Counted from the stretch's first letter, positions 25,226 to 34,322 are shown. The stretch is 47,647 bases of DNA from Rubrivivax sp. (GCA_030653385.1 JAURZM010000077.1:1-47647), one strand, 5' to 3'. A program made the numbers and translations. The notes: a model not told the origin generated them from the letters alone.

Positions 25226-25576
25226 TCAGTTCATCTTGTGCCCGCCGTGCCCGGCGGGTGCGCTGGTCGGCGCCGGCGTTGCCGGCTTCGAAGGCGCGTT
25301 GTTCGTGGCAGGTGCGTCAGGCTGCCGAGCCTCGCGCGCATAGGCCCGCCAGCCTCCGACGCGGTTGACGGTCTCGTTGGCTTCGCGCCAGGATCCCACG
25401 GGCTGTTCGGCGTGACGCTGGTAGCCGCCAAGCGTCGACTGGAACACCAGGGGCGGAACGGCGGCCGAGGAATCGAGTGGATCGGCTCTCTTGCCGGCCG
25501 CGGTTTGGGCCAGGCTCGCAGAGCAGACCGCAACCAGGAATGCCGGCGCAAGCCAGCGGAACATGGCAATCTTCAT
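25226..25576 (-). CDS. Small secreted protein of copper operon
   Basis: 116 residues with a signal peptide (MKIAMFRWLAPAFLVAVCSASLA). The mature part has FQSTLGGYQRH and WREANETVNRVGGWRAYAREA, then a Pro/Ala-rich low-complexity linker and a His-rich end (GHGGHKMN). I know such proteins as regular neighbours of TolC-family genes in copper clusters but not with a set function. It ends 10 bp before the TolC-family gene. Confidence 0.75.
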   Translation of the reverse strand: MKIAMFRWLAPAFLVAVCSASLAQTAAGKRADPLDSSAAVPPLVFQSTLGGYQRHAEQPVGSWREANETVNRVGGWRAYAREARQPDAPATNNAPSKPATPAPTSAPAGHGGHKMN

Positions 25577-25609
25577 GACATCCTCGCTTGAGTCGGTCCG
25601 GCTCACCAG

Positions 25610-25624
25610 GCCTGCTGAGCAGGC
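25610..25624 (-). other. Intercistronic stem-loop
   Basis: GCCTGC, loop TGA, GCAGGC (perfect 6-bp stem), inside a wider GGTCC...GGACC pairing, in the 106-bp gap between the first and second gene of the copper operon. It could set differential expression of the first gene. Confidence 0.35.
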
Positions 25625-25682
25625 GTTGGACCGGTTCACGATGCTGGTCGTATCGCCGCGGGGCGATCAACCAGGGTGGCAG

Positions 25683-26123
25683 TCAGGCGAGGATCAGGCG
25701 GGGAGGCCGGTGCGGCACGTCCGCAAAGACCGCTGGAAAGCGGATTTCCAGGAAGGCAACAGCAGTTGATGTCGAATCCGCACGGGAAATGCTCACCCGC
25801 TCGAGCGCGGGCGCTGCGACGCTGCAGCACGGAGCGCAACTGCTGCACTTCATCTTCAGCTGCGCCGAATGTCCCGTCGAAGGATCCGACGCCGTCTGGA
25901 GAACTTCGTTCACGGCCTCGGTTGCGCTGCCGGAGTCGTCGAACCGGAGATCCTCGCGCGCATCAGCGGAGTCGACGTGCGTGGTGTGCTGAACGACCTC
26001 GCCAGACTGGCTGGGAGAGTGGTGTCCCGGCCCGCACCCACCCATGGTCACCGCTGCCAAGCCCTTCAGGGGGACAGCAGCAGCGATGAACCAGATGAGA
26101 AGGAGGCGAACCACACCCGACAT
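25683..26123 (-). CDS. Secreted Cys-rich protein, first gene of copper operon
   Basis: 146 residues with a signal peptide (VVRLLLIWFIAAAVPLKGLAA). The mature part has a His-containing GCGPGHH start and CSSCAPCC, two CxxC-type pairs likely to bind metal. It resembles the small DUF2946/CzcI-like proteins at the head of metal-resistance operons (weak). No strong Shine-Dalgarno precedes the ATG at 26123. A TTAC-N6-GTAA box lies 87 bp upstream. Confidence 0.68.
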   Translation of the reverse strand: MSGVVRLLLIWFIAAAVPLKGLAAVTMGGCGPGHHSPSQSGEVVQHTTHVDSADAREDLRFDDSGSATEAVNEVLQTASDPSTGHSAQLKMKCSSCAPCCSVAAPALERVSISRADSTSTAVAFLEIRFPAVFADVPHRPPRLILA

Positions 26124-26210
26124 ACCCGGAACTTTACCCTAGTGCATTGAGAAACATCATCCTGCGCCGCAGTCTACGGATTGCCGTCCGACACGATCCG
26201 CTCAAGAGGC

Positions 26211-26224
26211 TTACGGATTCGTAA
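26211..26224 (+). promoter_or_regulatory. Putative copper response-regulator box (TTAC-N6-GTAA), oxidase operon
   Basis: TTACGGATTCGTAA, the most symmetrical of the five copies (TTACG/CGTAA), 87 bp upstream of the first gene of the minus-strand copper operon. Confidence 0.5.
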
Positions 26225-26271
26225 TGTTCTCGAGACTTCTGACCGACGGCGGTGGTTGGTCTCCGCCGGTC

Positions 26272-26823
26272 TCATCCGACGTCGGCCACCATGCGAACGC
26301 GAAGGACACGATCCCTGCTCGCCTCGTCGCCGGGCTCGAACTCGTAGGTGCTTCCCCAAGCCCAAACCGAGCCGACAAGTTCAAGGAATCGGATCTCGCC
26401 TGCGGCACCGCTGATGATCGCCTGGGCCTCTCCTCGTGCCCAGGTCGCCCGCAGGGCATGCTCACCGGGCGGCAGCCTCAAGCGGACAAAGGACTCTGGC
26501 ACGGTTTCGGCCAGTGCACTTCCGTCGACGGTCAGCTTGACGACGTTGGCGGAATCAGCCCACCGCTTGCGCACCACGTACACCGTGAGCCTATCCGCCG
26601 AAACGGCGAAGCGCTTGGCCTCGGCCTCCACGGTGGGCGGCGGCACGGGCGCACGGGTGCAGGTCAGCTTGTAGCGTGGCGCCTTGCCGACACGGTGACA
26701 CCACGTGCCATCGGCATTTGCCGGCCGAATGGGCTTGGACGCACACGCAGCGAGAAGCAGCGTGCCTGAGCCGAGCACGATCAATGCGGCTCGGCGTCCC
26801 ATCGGGGACTGAGTCTTTCGCAT
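26272..26823 (-). CDS. DUF2846-like lipoprotein
   Basis: 183 residues. The start at 26823 has GGAGG 5 nt upstream. A lipoprotein signal (MGRRAALIVLGSGTLLLAAC) ends in LAAC. The mature domain has TWCHRVGKAPRYKLTCT (two Cys), VEAEAKRF, LTVYVVRKRW, LRLPPGEHALRATW and GEIRFLELVG, the DUF2846 pattern. A close paralogue lies at 35421-35978 in this window. It has its own transcription unit between the copper operon and the DUF4148 gene. Confidence 0.78.
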   Translation of the reverse strand: MRKTQSPMGRRAALIVLGSGTLLLAACASKPIRPANADGTWCHRVGKAPRYKLTCTRAPVPPPTVEAEAKRFAVSADRLTVYVVRKRWADSANVVKLTVDGSALAETVPESFVRLRLPPGEHALRATWARGEAQAIISGAAGEIRFLELVGSVWAWGSTYEFEPGDEASRDRVLRVRMVADVG

Positions 26824-26977
26824 CAGACCTCCGGGCGTTCGCCCCGTACAACCGAGATCGGCTGGCTGCACCAGCCGGCGCTTCATCAGAGGGCTGTCGG
26901 TAGCCCGACGATGGGCGGATGGACGACGCTACTGATTGGCCACGTCGTCTCGATGCCGCCCGCCCACCGCCGATGCA

Positions 26978-27463
26978 TCAGCGATGCACGTGCGAGGTGG
27001 CTGTCGCGCCGCTCTGGTGACCACTGCGGCTCAGCCCACCGGGGACGTTGACTGCGCCTGCCTGGGAAGGCTTGCCGGCATTCGCAGCGTTGCGCGTGTC
27101 GCCCTGGACGCCGACGTAGACCGCCCCGGCTTCGCCACCGACATCGAGCCAGCCGTCGGCCGAAACCGGGTTACGCTTGGCTTCGATCGTCTCCGCGATG
27201 ACCGACGCTCGCGTCTTGTTGGGGTTGTTCGTCCCGACGAAGACCCAGCCCGCATCACCTCCGACTTCGCGCCAACCGTCGGCCGTGACCGGATTGCGCT
27301 TCCATGCCTCGAGTTCCTTGATGACGTCGGCGCGCGACTTTGCCGACGGCATCGCATGGGTCGTGAAGCCGGCTTCACCCGGAACCGAGGTGATGCCGGA
27401 GGTTGCCAGCGCAGGCAGAGACACGGCACTCACCAGCGCGATCAGACTGAAACGGAACTTCAT
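26978..27463 (-). CDS. DUF4148-type secreted repeat protein
   Basis: 161 residues with a signal peptide (MKFRFSLIALVSAVSLPALA). Two internal repeats, SRADVIKELEAWKRNPVTAD and TRASVIAETIEAKRNPVSAD, are each followed by GW-x-(D/E)VGG-(D/E)AG. This R-x-x-V-x-x-E-x-x-x-(W/A)-K/R-R-N-P motif is the DUF4148 signature, usually single; duplication is notable. Envelope function unknown. A TTAC-N6-GTCA box is 112 bp upstream, suggesting copper control. Confidence 0.82.
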   Translation of the reverse strand: MKFRFSLIALVSAVSLPALATSGITSVPGEAGFTTHAMPSAKSRADVIKELEAWKRNPVTADGWREVGGDAGWVFVGTNNPNKTRASVIAETIEAKRNPVSADGWLDVGGEAGAVYVGVQGDTRNAANAGKPSQAGAVNVPGGLSRSGHQSGATATSHVHR

Positions 27464-27575
27464 GATGGACTCCTGTGACGGGTGCACCTCTTGTGGGGGT
27501 TCACCGGTTGCGGTGCCTTCGTGCACCGTGGAGCCACTGTAGGAATCGCGCACCGACAGACTGCTTGCCGGTCCA

Positions 27576-27589
27576 TTACATCTTCGTCA
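27576..27589 (+). promoter_or_regulatory. Putative copper response-regulator box (TTAC-N6-GTCA), DUF4148 gene
   Basis: TTACATCTTCGTCA in the 284-bp gap between the DUF4148 gene and the porin gene. The rest of that gap holds only the hairpin at 27655-27681. Confidence 0.48.
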
Positions 27590-27654
27590 TACGGCGCCCC
27601 AACGACACCCGCCGACGGCTCGCATCGCTCGACTGCATGTTCTGTTCGGGCAGC

Positions 27655-27681
27655 GCGGACGGCGCCACTGGCACCGTCCGC
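27655..27681 (-). terminator. GC-rich hairpin after porin
   Basis: 12-bp arms 27655-27666 and 27670-27681 with one G-T pair and a 3-nt loop, about 67 nt beyond the porin stop. No U-run follows. Confidence 0.5.
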
Positions 27682-27747
27682 AGCTGGTCGCCGCGGCACC
27701 TGCACCGGCCCGTCGAGGCCAGTGCGGGACGCCGCAGCGATCGCCCG

Positions 27748-28785
27748 TCAGAAGGTGTGGCGAATGCCGAACTCGAGACCGGACGACTTCTCGCCGCCCA
27801 GCATGGCTGCCGGCGGCGTGTAGAGGACGGAGCTGCGCGCAGCGCCCTTGTTCGTCACTTGACCGTAGGTCGTGTACATCGCGGTGCGCTTCGAAAGGTC
27901 GTAGACATACCCGACACCCAGGCGGGTGCTGTCGTCGGCGTCGGAGAACCCGGAACCAGCGGGGCCGCCCGAGCGATCCGCCCTGGTGTAGCCAACCTTC
28001 AATGCGCCCGGGCCGACGGGCACCGTGGCGCCGATCGACAGATCCTTGGTCTTGCGCGGGTTCCACTCCTTGACGTCGTACAGCGTGTGCAGGGTGGCAA
28101 AGCCGAACTTGTAGTTGAACTGGATGTTGTAGTTCTTGAAGTCCGGCGTGGTCGCACCGGTTTCGGTCTTGCCGTACGCGAAGCCGATGTTGATCGGACC
28201 CGCCTCGTAGCCCAGGCGCCCGCCCACGTACTTGTTGCCGTTGACGCCCTCACCAGCGGCCATCTGCAGGTGGCCGTACAGGCCTCCCATGCTGGGCAGG
28301 AAATAGCCCACCGAGTTGTCGGCCCGCAGCACCGTGGTCGCGGTGCTTCCCAGGTTCGATCCGGCCCCGTAGCTGAAGATGCCGCGCGAGCCGACGCCGA
28401 CGATGCCGAACTCGTCAGCGAAGGTGTTGTACGCGGTCGGCGTGTAGTCCCGGCCCATGCGGACCTCGCCGAAGTTGCCCATCAGGCTCACCGTTGCACG
28501 ACGGCCCCAAAACTTGTTCGCGTCGGCCGTGCCGGTGTCGAAGTTGATCTGGGATTCCAGGTGGAAACCGGCCTTCAGGCCGCCACCCAGGTCCTCCACG
28601 CCGCGCAGGCCCCACCGGCTGGTGGCATTCGAGCCGGAGGCCAGTTGCTTCTGGGATCCGGCGCTTCCATTCTTGACTTGGCGCACGGCAGCGTCGGCGA
28701 TGCCGAACAGCGTGACCGACGACTGCGCGTAGGCGCCCGCCGCAAAGGCAGACAACGCGGCCAGGGTGAACAAGGACTTTTTCAT
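27748..28785 (-). CDS. Gram-negative porin (Burkholderiales OmpC-like)
   Basis: 345 residues with a signal peptide (MKKSLFTLAALSAFAAGAYA). The mature start QSSVTLFGIADAAV, SRWGLRGVEDLGGGLKAGFHLE, and the C-terminal GIRHTF with its final Phe are standard for trimeric beta-barrel porins of this order. A VRMGRDYTPTAYN segment is the usual eyelet loop. A copper-box-containing intergenic region separates it from the divergent Sel1-like gene, so metal-dependent porin control is possible. Confidence 0.93.
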   Translation of the reverse strand: MKKSLFTLAALSAFAAGAYAQSSVTLFGIADAAVRQVKNGSAGSQKQLASGSNATSRWGLRGVEDLGGGLKAGFHLESQINFDTGTADANKFWGRRATVSLMGNFGEVRMGRDYTPTAYNTFADEFGIVGVGSRGIFSYGAGSNLGSTATTVLRADNSVGYFLPSMGGLYGHLQMAAGEGVNGNKYVGGRLGYEAGPINIGFAYGKTETGATTPDFKNYNIQFNYKFGFATLHTLYDVKEWNPRKTKDLSIGATVPVGPGALKVGYTRADRSGGPAGSGFSDADDSTRLGVGYVYDLSKRTAMYTTYGQVTNKGAARSSVLYTPPAAMLGGEKSSGLEFGIRHTF

Positions 28786-29110
28786 GAGAGCAATCTCCGT
28801 TGTTGGACAAGGCAACACCTTCCACGCGACGAATGCGCCCTCTGCTCCGATTGAAGTGCGAGGCGCGCTGCGGCGCGAGACGTGAAGGCGCTGACAGGCA
28901 GCGTAGGGAAGGGATGCGGCCGAGGCGATCTGCTCGCGAGAAGCATCGCGGGCGTGGCTAGCAGACCCTCGACAGTTCCGCGGGCTTCCGTCGCCGCGTT
29001 TCCACAGCGGGTTGCGCAGCGACCTCGCCAAATTGCCCGCGACGGTCAAGGCCACACCAGACGAAGGCTTCCGACGCGGTCCCCTGAAGCAGAGGTCGCG
29101 TGCGTCAACA

Positions 29111-29124
29111 TGACCGGCCGGTAA
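29111..29124 (-). promoter_or_regulatory. Putative copper response-regulator box (TTAC-N6-GTCA), divergent region
   Basis: Read on the minus strand as TTACCGGCCGGTCA. It lies in the 469-bp gap between the porin and the Sel1-like gene, 130 bp before the latter. Apart from this box and the stem-loop at 29147-29183, I see nothing in the gap. Confidence 0.48.
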
Positions 29125-29146
29125 TCTGCCGGCAAGCGTTTGGTCA

Positions 29147-29183
29147 GTCGCTTGTTCCTATCGTTTTAGGAACGCAAAGCGAC
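29147..29183 (+). other. Two-part stem-loop in leader of Sel1-like gene
   Basis: GTCGCTT + GTTCCTA (29147-29160), loop TCGTTT, TAGGAAC (29167-29173), GCA bulge, then AAGCGAC (29177-29183). Fourteen base pairs with one 3-nt bulge. It could be an RNA element in the leader or a DNA dyad. Confidence 0.45.
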
Positions 29184-29254
29184 GTTCCCTGCTAGCAACC
29201 CTCAAGAGTTGTCGCTCCGAACGTCGCATGCGGGCCCAAAAAAGGGACAACGAC

Positions 29255-30802
29255 ATGCGGAGACAAGACATTCAGCTGCTTGCCAGCGCCCGGCAAGGTG
29301 ACCTCGAGGCCCGGTACGAAGTCGGCAGGCGTTATCTGCTCGGCATCGAGGGTTTCCCGCTCCACACCGATACCGGACTGGAGTACCTGGCGCACCCATC
29401 GCTCGCGTCATCGGAGCGAGCCGCTCGCACCATCGCCGAAGCTCTTCCCCTGCACGAACTGGCGCGACGCAACCTGCTGCCGGCGCTGGTGAACGCGGCT
29501 CGCGCAGGGTCGACCGGAGCGCGGGTGAAACTCGGAGCGTGGCGCGCGCTCACGAGCACCGATCCTGAAGAGTCGACGCGATGGCTCGATGCAGCGGCCG
29601 CCACCGGCGATGCCGGAGCGCGCGCAGCGGCACATGCGCTGAGAACCCACCCAGGCAGTCCCGCTGCCGCCGTCCTGGTTGCCCTGAAGTCAGAACCAGG
29701 AATCGATCTCGCTCGTCTGGTACCACAGGCCTTGAACGCAGCGCTCCGGTCCGACGACCCCTCGGAGATCGCCCGAGTTCTGGACGCGGCCCTGCGGGCG
29801 CGTTCCCCTGTCACACCGGAGCTGGCGGACGCCGTGTGCATGGCCATCGCCCGCCTCGAGAACGACGCGGAGCTTCGACTCTCTTGTGAGCACGGCGCTC
29901 TCGAGTCTCTTCTCGAAGACTGCATCGGCCGCGGCAGTGCGACGGCGGAACTTCTCCTCGGTCGCGCGCTATGTGGCTTCGGCACACGAGCGCTGCCGGG
30001 GCCGCTGCTAGCGGGGGGACAGAACCTGCGCCGCGGCGCGGCGCTCTTGCTCCGCGCGGCCGATGCAGGACTGACCGCGGCGTGGATGGTCCTCTACCGC
30101 ATCCACGCAGACAACCGCTCGTCGGTCTCCAATCCGCAAATGGCGCGCTTCTTCCTCGAGAAAGCCGCACTCGCGGGCGAACTCTGCGCACAGCGCCGAC
30201 TCGGCGCACTGATCCTGCGGTCGGCGACTACCGTGCACGAATCCGAGCAAGGCATCCATTGGCTCCACCAGGCCGCGCGCCGCCAGGACGCGCTCGCGGC
30301 GCAGTTGCTCAATTCGCTGGTGCTACCGGTTGCAGGCTCAGACACCGAAGCCGACGCGGCCATCGATGCCGTCCGCCGCGAGGACCCCTGGCTGGCCTGC
30401 CGCCTCCGGACAGCAAGGGACTTCGGCCTCACCAAGCTCGAGGCGATGAGCGTCGACATCGTCGCAGGCTTCAGGCCCTGGGGGCTGGTCGTCGGTCCCA
30501 ACCCGTCCATTGCGCAGGCAAAGCTGGCGGCGCCTCGCGCCATCCCGGCACTACGGCCCCAGGTCTTCGAGAACCTGCGGCGATCCGTCGCGTTCTTCGA
30601 GCAGTCGCGACAGGACGGGTCTCCAATCGAGGGCGACCGGCGCAAGCGCACTCACCGCCTGCGCTACTGCCTGGAACGCTCCGGAATCGACGAATCACTG
30701 TTCTTCGCGAAGGTGAGGTCGACCGTCCTCAACTCCCTGCGACAGGGACCGAAGTGGGCATTCCATGCGCAGCAACCGCTGCGCATGGCCTTGGCCGCCT
30801 AG
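29255..30802 (+). CDS. Sel1-like repeat protein, cotranscribed with two-component system
   Basis: 515 residues, cytoplasmic by sequence (no signal). Helical repeats in the Sel1/TPR style recur: LASARQGDLEARYEVGRRYL, NAARAGSTGARVKLG, RAADAGLTAAWMVLYRIH, KAALAGELCAQRRLGALIL, HQAARRQDALAAQLL. The C-terminal 150 residues are not repeats. The ATG at 29255 is preceded by AAGGGA; an ATG at 29228 has none. It ends 49 bp before the response regulator. Its role may be scaffold-like in signalling, but this is inference only. Confidence 0.75.
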   Translation: MRRQDIQLLASARQGDLEARYEVGRRYLLGIEGFPLHTDTGLEYLAHPSLASSERAARTIAEALPLHELARRNLLPALVNAARAGSTGARVKLGAWRALTSTDPEESTRWLDAAAATGDAGARAAAHALRTHPGSPAAAVLVALKSEPGIDLARLVPQALNAALRSDDPSEIARVLDAALRARSPVTPELADAVCMAIARLENDAELRLSCEHGALESLLEDCIGRGSATAELLLGRALCGFGTRALPGPLLAGGQNLRRGAALLLRAADAGLTAAWMVLYRIHADNRSSVSNPQMARFFLEKAALAGELCAQRRLGALILRSATTVHESEQGIHWLHQAARRQDALAAQLLNSLVLPVAGSDTEADAAIDAVRREDPWLACRLRTARDFGLTKLEAMSVDIVAGFRPWGLVVGPNPSIAQAKLAAPRAIPALRPQVFENLRRSVAFFEQSRQDGSPIEGDRRKRTHRLRYCLERSGIDESLFFAKVRSTVLNSLRQGPKWAFHAQQPLRMALAA

Positions 30803-30851
30803 AAGAGACGACGCGCGGCACCACAGCAGGTGCCATTCGTCGCAACTGCCC

Positions 30852-31553
30852 ATGCGAATCCTCGTCGTCGAAGACAACGCCAAGCTGGCCGGCCATCTGC
30901 GCCGTGGTCTCGCAGAGACCGGTTACGTCGTCGACGTCGCTACCGACGGCATCGACGGTCGCCACATGGCGATCGAGGGCAACTATGACCTCGTTCTCCT
31001 GGACGTGATGCTGCCGGGTGCGGACGGATTCACGTTGCTCGAGACACTCAGGCAGCACAAGGACACGCCGGTCATCATGCTGACCGCGGCGGACAGCGTG
31101 GAGGATCGCGTGCGCGGCCTGCGCGCAGGGGCCGACGACTACCTGGTCAAGCCCTTCGTCTTCACCGAACTGCTGGCACGCATCCAGGCCGTGCTGCGAC
31201 GCGGAGCCGCGGGTGCACACCACGAGCCCGACCGCATGGTGCTCGGAGACCTGGAGCTGGACACCATACGGCGGCGGGCGTTTCGCGCCGGCTCGCGACT
31301 GGATCTCACGGCGCAGGAGTACACGCTGCTGTCCGTGCTGCTGCGCCACCGCGGCGAAGTGATGTCGCGCACGGTGCTCACCGAGCTCGTTTGGGACATG
31401 AATTTCGACGGCGACTCGAACGTGGTGGAAGTCGCAATACGGCGTCTGCGCTCCAAGCTCGACGAGCCGTTCCCGAGCAAGCTGCTACACACGGTTCGAG
31501 GCATGGGCTACGTCCTCGAGCTGGACCGCAGCGACGAGACGGATGCGCGATGA
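30852..31553 (+). CDS. OmpR-family heavy-metal response regulator
   Basis: 233 residues. The receiver domain starts MRILVVEDNAKLAGHL with phospho-acceptor D51 (LLDVMLPG), T and K (VKPF) in place. The winged-helix C-terminal domain has LTAQEYTLLSVLLRH and SNVVEVAIRRLRSKLD, typical of CopR/CusR regulators. The stop overlaps the sensor kinase start as ATGA. The paralogue is at 34319. It probably binds a TTAC-N6-GTCA site. Confidence 0.92.
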   Translation: MRILVVEDNAKLAGHLRRGLAETGYVVDVATDGIDGRHMAIEGNYDLVLLDVMLPGADGFTLLETLRQHKDTPVIMLTAADSVEDRVRGLRAGADDYLVKPFVFTELLARIQAVLRRGAAGAHHEPDRMVLGDLELDTIRRRAFRAGSRLDLTAQEYTLLSVLLRHRGEVMSRTVLTELVWDMNFDGDSNVVEVAIRRLRSKLDEPFPSKLLHTVRGMGYVLELDRSDETDAR

Positions 31554-32998
31554 CCTGGCACCATCCGTCGATAGCGGCCCGGCTGACTGCCGGCCTTGGT
31601 GTGGTGGCACTCGTCGTCTTCTCGACTGCAGGTTGGCTGCTGCAACGGGCCCTGGAGTCCGAGCTGGTCGAGGCGGATCGACTGAAGCTGGCGGGCAAGA
31701 TCAGCGTCGTCCTTCATTTCGTCGATGAGGCCTATCGCTCCGGCGATCGTGCAGCACTGTTCCATCATCTCGACGACCTGCGTATCGGTCACGATGGCCT
31801 TCATCTTTGGCTGGTCACAGAAGCGGGTGACACCGTCTACGGCGCGTCAAGCACCAACGGAACGAAAGTACCGCCGGGACTTGCGCCCGGCGTCCGCGTG
31901 GATGTGACGGAGACTGCCCTGCCATCGGCATCGTTGTGGCCGGCCGGCCGGGTGGGCATAGCCATCGAGTCAGGCCCTCGCGACGAACTCCTTCGTTCGC
32001 ATCTCGCGACGCTGGTCCTCATCTGCGCATTGGGCGTCGGCTCGACCGTGCTGCTGAGCTGGTTCGCCATTGGTCGCTGCCTCAGGCCGGTGTCACGCCT
32101 CTCGGCAGAAGCAAGCGACATCACGCCCAGTTCCATGGGGCGGCGCTTGACCATGACCCCCGAGGGCACAGAGCTGACGGGTCTGGTGCGCGCCTTCAAC
32201 CATGCTCTCGATCGGCTCGAGGACGCCTACGCGCAGTTGCAGGCCTTCAACGCCAACGTGGCTCACGAGCTGCGGACCCCACTCGCATCGTTGATCACGG
32301 GTACACAGGTCACGCTCTCATCGCCAAGGTCTCGTGACGACCTGCGTGAAGTTCTGATCTCGAACCTCGAGGAACTGCAGCTCCTGAATGCACTCGTCAA
32401 CGACATGTTGTTTCTCTCTCGCGCAGATCGTGGCGACCGAGCGGAGGGACTTGAAGAGGTCACGCTCGGGGCCGAGGCGGACAAGGCCATCCGCTACTGC
32501 GACGCACTGCTGCAAGAAGCTGGCGTGGTCGCGGAACGGTCCGGCGACGCCGCAGCGGTCTGCAACCCTCCCCTCGTGTTGCGTGCCCTCGTGAATCTCC
32601 TCACCAACGCCATCCGCCACACCCGCGCCGGCGACACGATTCGGGTGCTCATCGAGCCGGACCATGGCCTCATCGCCCTGAGTGTCCTCAACCCCGGGCT
32701 CGAAATACCGACGCAGGTCCGAGCCCAGATGTTCGACCGCTTCTATCGTGCAGACACCTCCCGCTCGCGAAGGCAAGCGGGCCATGGGCTGGGATTGGCC
32801 ATCGTCGCGGCCGTCGCGCGGATGCACGGTGGGACTGTGTTCGTCGAACGCATCGGCAAGGCCAATCGCGTCGGACTGACGCTGCCGGCAAGGGACAGCC
32901 AAGCGGCTGTTGCTCCGGTCAAGAGCCTCGCCGCGGTGGAGACTGCGCCCGCTACGCTGCCGCTGAACTCGACGGTACGTCCAGCCCGATCGCGGTGA
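31550..32998 (+). CDS. Sensor histidine kinase (heavy-metal type)
   Basis: 482 residues. A first membrane helix (about 12-31), a periplasmic sensor domain of about 120 residues, a second helix (about 152-174), HAMP, a HisKA box with H239 in NVAHELRTPLASL, and an ATPase domain (NLLTNAIRHT, HGLGLAIVAAVARMHGG). This is CusS/CopS architecture. The last 47 bp overlap, tail to tail, with the end of the kinase gene on the other strand. Confidence 0.92.
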   Translation: MTWHHPSIAARLTAGLGVVALVVFSTAGWLLQRALESELVEADRLKLAGKISVVLHFVDEAYRSGDRAALFHHLDDLRIGHDGLHLWLVTEAGDTVYGASSTNGTKVPPGLAPGVRVDVTETALPSASLWPAGRVGIAIESGPRDELLRSHLATLVLICALGVGSTVLLSWFAIGRCLRPVSRLSAEASDITPSSMGRRLTMTPEGTELTGLVRAFNHALDRLEDAYAQLQAFNANVAHELRTPLASLITGTQVTLSSPRSRDDLREVLISNLEELQLLNALVNDMLFLSRADRGDRAEGLEEVTLGAEADKAIRYCDALLQEAGVVAERSGDAAAVCNPPLVLRALVNLLTNAIRHTRAGDTIRVLIEPDHGLIALSVLNPGLEIPTQVRAQMFDRFYRADTSRSRRQAGHGLGLAIVAAVARMHGGTVFVERIGKANRVGLTLPARDSQAAVAPVKSLAAVETAPATLPLNSTVRPARSR

Positions 32999-34322
32999 CG
33001 CCATCCGCCGATCTGGCGAACGGTTCGCCTTGGTGCATCCGGGCAATGGCGGCGACGATGGCCAGACCCAATCCATAGTTCGAAGTGCCAACCTGGCGAC
33101 GAGAGCGCTCGGCCCTATAGAAGCGGTCAAACAAGCGTGGCAAGTGCTCCTGCTCGATCGGGCTACCCTTGTTCTCTACCCAGATCCGCGACCGGCCACC
33201 TTCCGACTCGATCCGGACCCTAATGGTCGAGCCGCGCGCCGCGTAGCGGGTTGCGTTGCTCAACAAGTTGGACAACGCGCGGCGCAGAAGAGATATGTCA
33301 AAGGCCCCCTTCGCGTCGCCATCGCATACCGCTGACAGACCCCGGTCGTGAAGCGCTGCCTCGTGGTACTCGATGATCTCGCCGAGTTCGGCAGCGAGGC
33401 TCGTCACCGGCGAACGGCGCGCGGTTGCACCGCGGTCCGCTTGCGAAAGGAAGAGCATGTCGTTGACGATGATCGCGAGGCGCCTCAGATCCTCCAGGTT
33501 CTCCGCGATCACGTCTTGCAGTTCGGCGACAGGTCGCTCGCGCTGCAAGGCCAGCTCGCTCGAACCGATCAAGGTGGTCAGCGGTGTTCGAAGTTCGTGC
33601 GCAACGTCGGCGTTGAAGCCTTCCAATTGCGCGTAAGCGCGTTCGACACGCATCAGCAACGCGTTGAAGCGGTCGACCAGTGGCCGGAGTTCGAGCGGCT
33701 GCCCCGCTCCGTCCAGCCGCAGCCCTGCCCTTCCCAACGCGACCGCGTCCACTTGTGCGGCCAATGCTTGCACCGGCAGAAGGCCTCTGCGGACCAGCAA
33801 GAACCCTGTCACGCTGACGACGCCCGCTCCGATGAGTGATGCCGCCAACAGGATCCAGCCGAGCCGCTGGAGCAGATCCTGGTCGCGGCTCACATCAAGC
33901 CCCAGGACCACCCGCACGCCACCGGCGGCGCCTGCGGGCCATGTGTCTTCCCACGACACCTGCATGAACCGGCTGCCCGAAGCAGCATCCCCACCCTCGG
34001 GCGGCCGCGGAGCACTGAAGATCACCGCCCCATCGCTGGACGTGATGGACAGCATCATGTCCTCGTGGCCGGCGAGAAAGTCCTTGAGCTTGTGCTGCAA
34101 CTCTTCGGCCGCCGAGCTTCCAGCCGTCTCTGCGAGCGCATGGCGGACTACCGCGCTCTTCACCGCGAGTTCCTCATGCTGGCGGCTCTGCAGAACCCAC
34201 AGATTGACCGCATAGACCGTCCCCGACACGGCAAACGCAGCAATCAACCCCTGCAGCGCCAGCCACCGCGAGAGGCGCGCCCCAAGTGATTGCTCCACGG
34301 CCACGAGGTAGCGCCGCTTCAC
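32952..34322 (-). CDS. Sensor histidine kinase CusS/CopS-type
   Basis: 456 residues. Membrane helices at about 21-43 and 154-177 flank a periplasmic sensor, followed by HAMP and HisKA with H242 in DVAHELRTPLTTLIG. The ATPase domain shows NLLSNATRYA and NYGLGLAIVAAIARMHQG. The start overlaps the upstream response regulator as ATGA. It is a paralogue of the plus-strand kinase and ends convergently inside it. Confidence 0.93.
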   Translation of the reverse strand: MKRRYLVAVEQSLGARLSRWLALQGLIAAFAVSGTVYAVNLWVLQSRQHEELAVKSAVVRHALAETAGSSAAEELQHKLKDFLAGHEDMMLSITSSDGAVIFSAPRPPEGGDAASGSRFMQVSWEDTWPAGAAGGVRVVLGLDVSRDQDLLQRLGWILLAASLIGAGVVSVTGFLLVRRGLLPVQALAAQVDAVALGRAGLRLDGAGQPLELRPLVDRFNALLMRVERAYAQLEGFNADVAHELRTPLTTLIGSSELALQRERPVAELQDVIAENLEDLRRLAIIVNDMLFLSQADRGATARRSPVTSLAAELGEIIEYHEAALHDRGLSAVCDGDAKGAFDISLLRRALSNLLSNATRYAARGSTIRVRIESEGGRSRIWVENKGSPIEQEHLPRLFDRFYRAERSRRQVGTSNYGLGLAIVAAIARMHQGEPFARSADGVTAIGLDVPSSSAAA

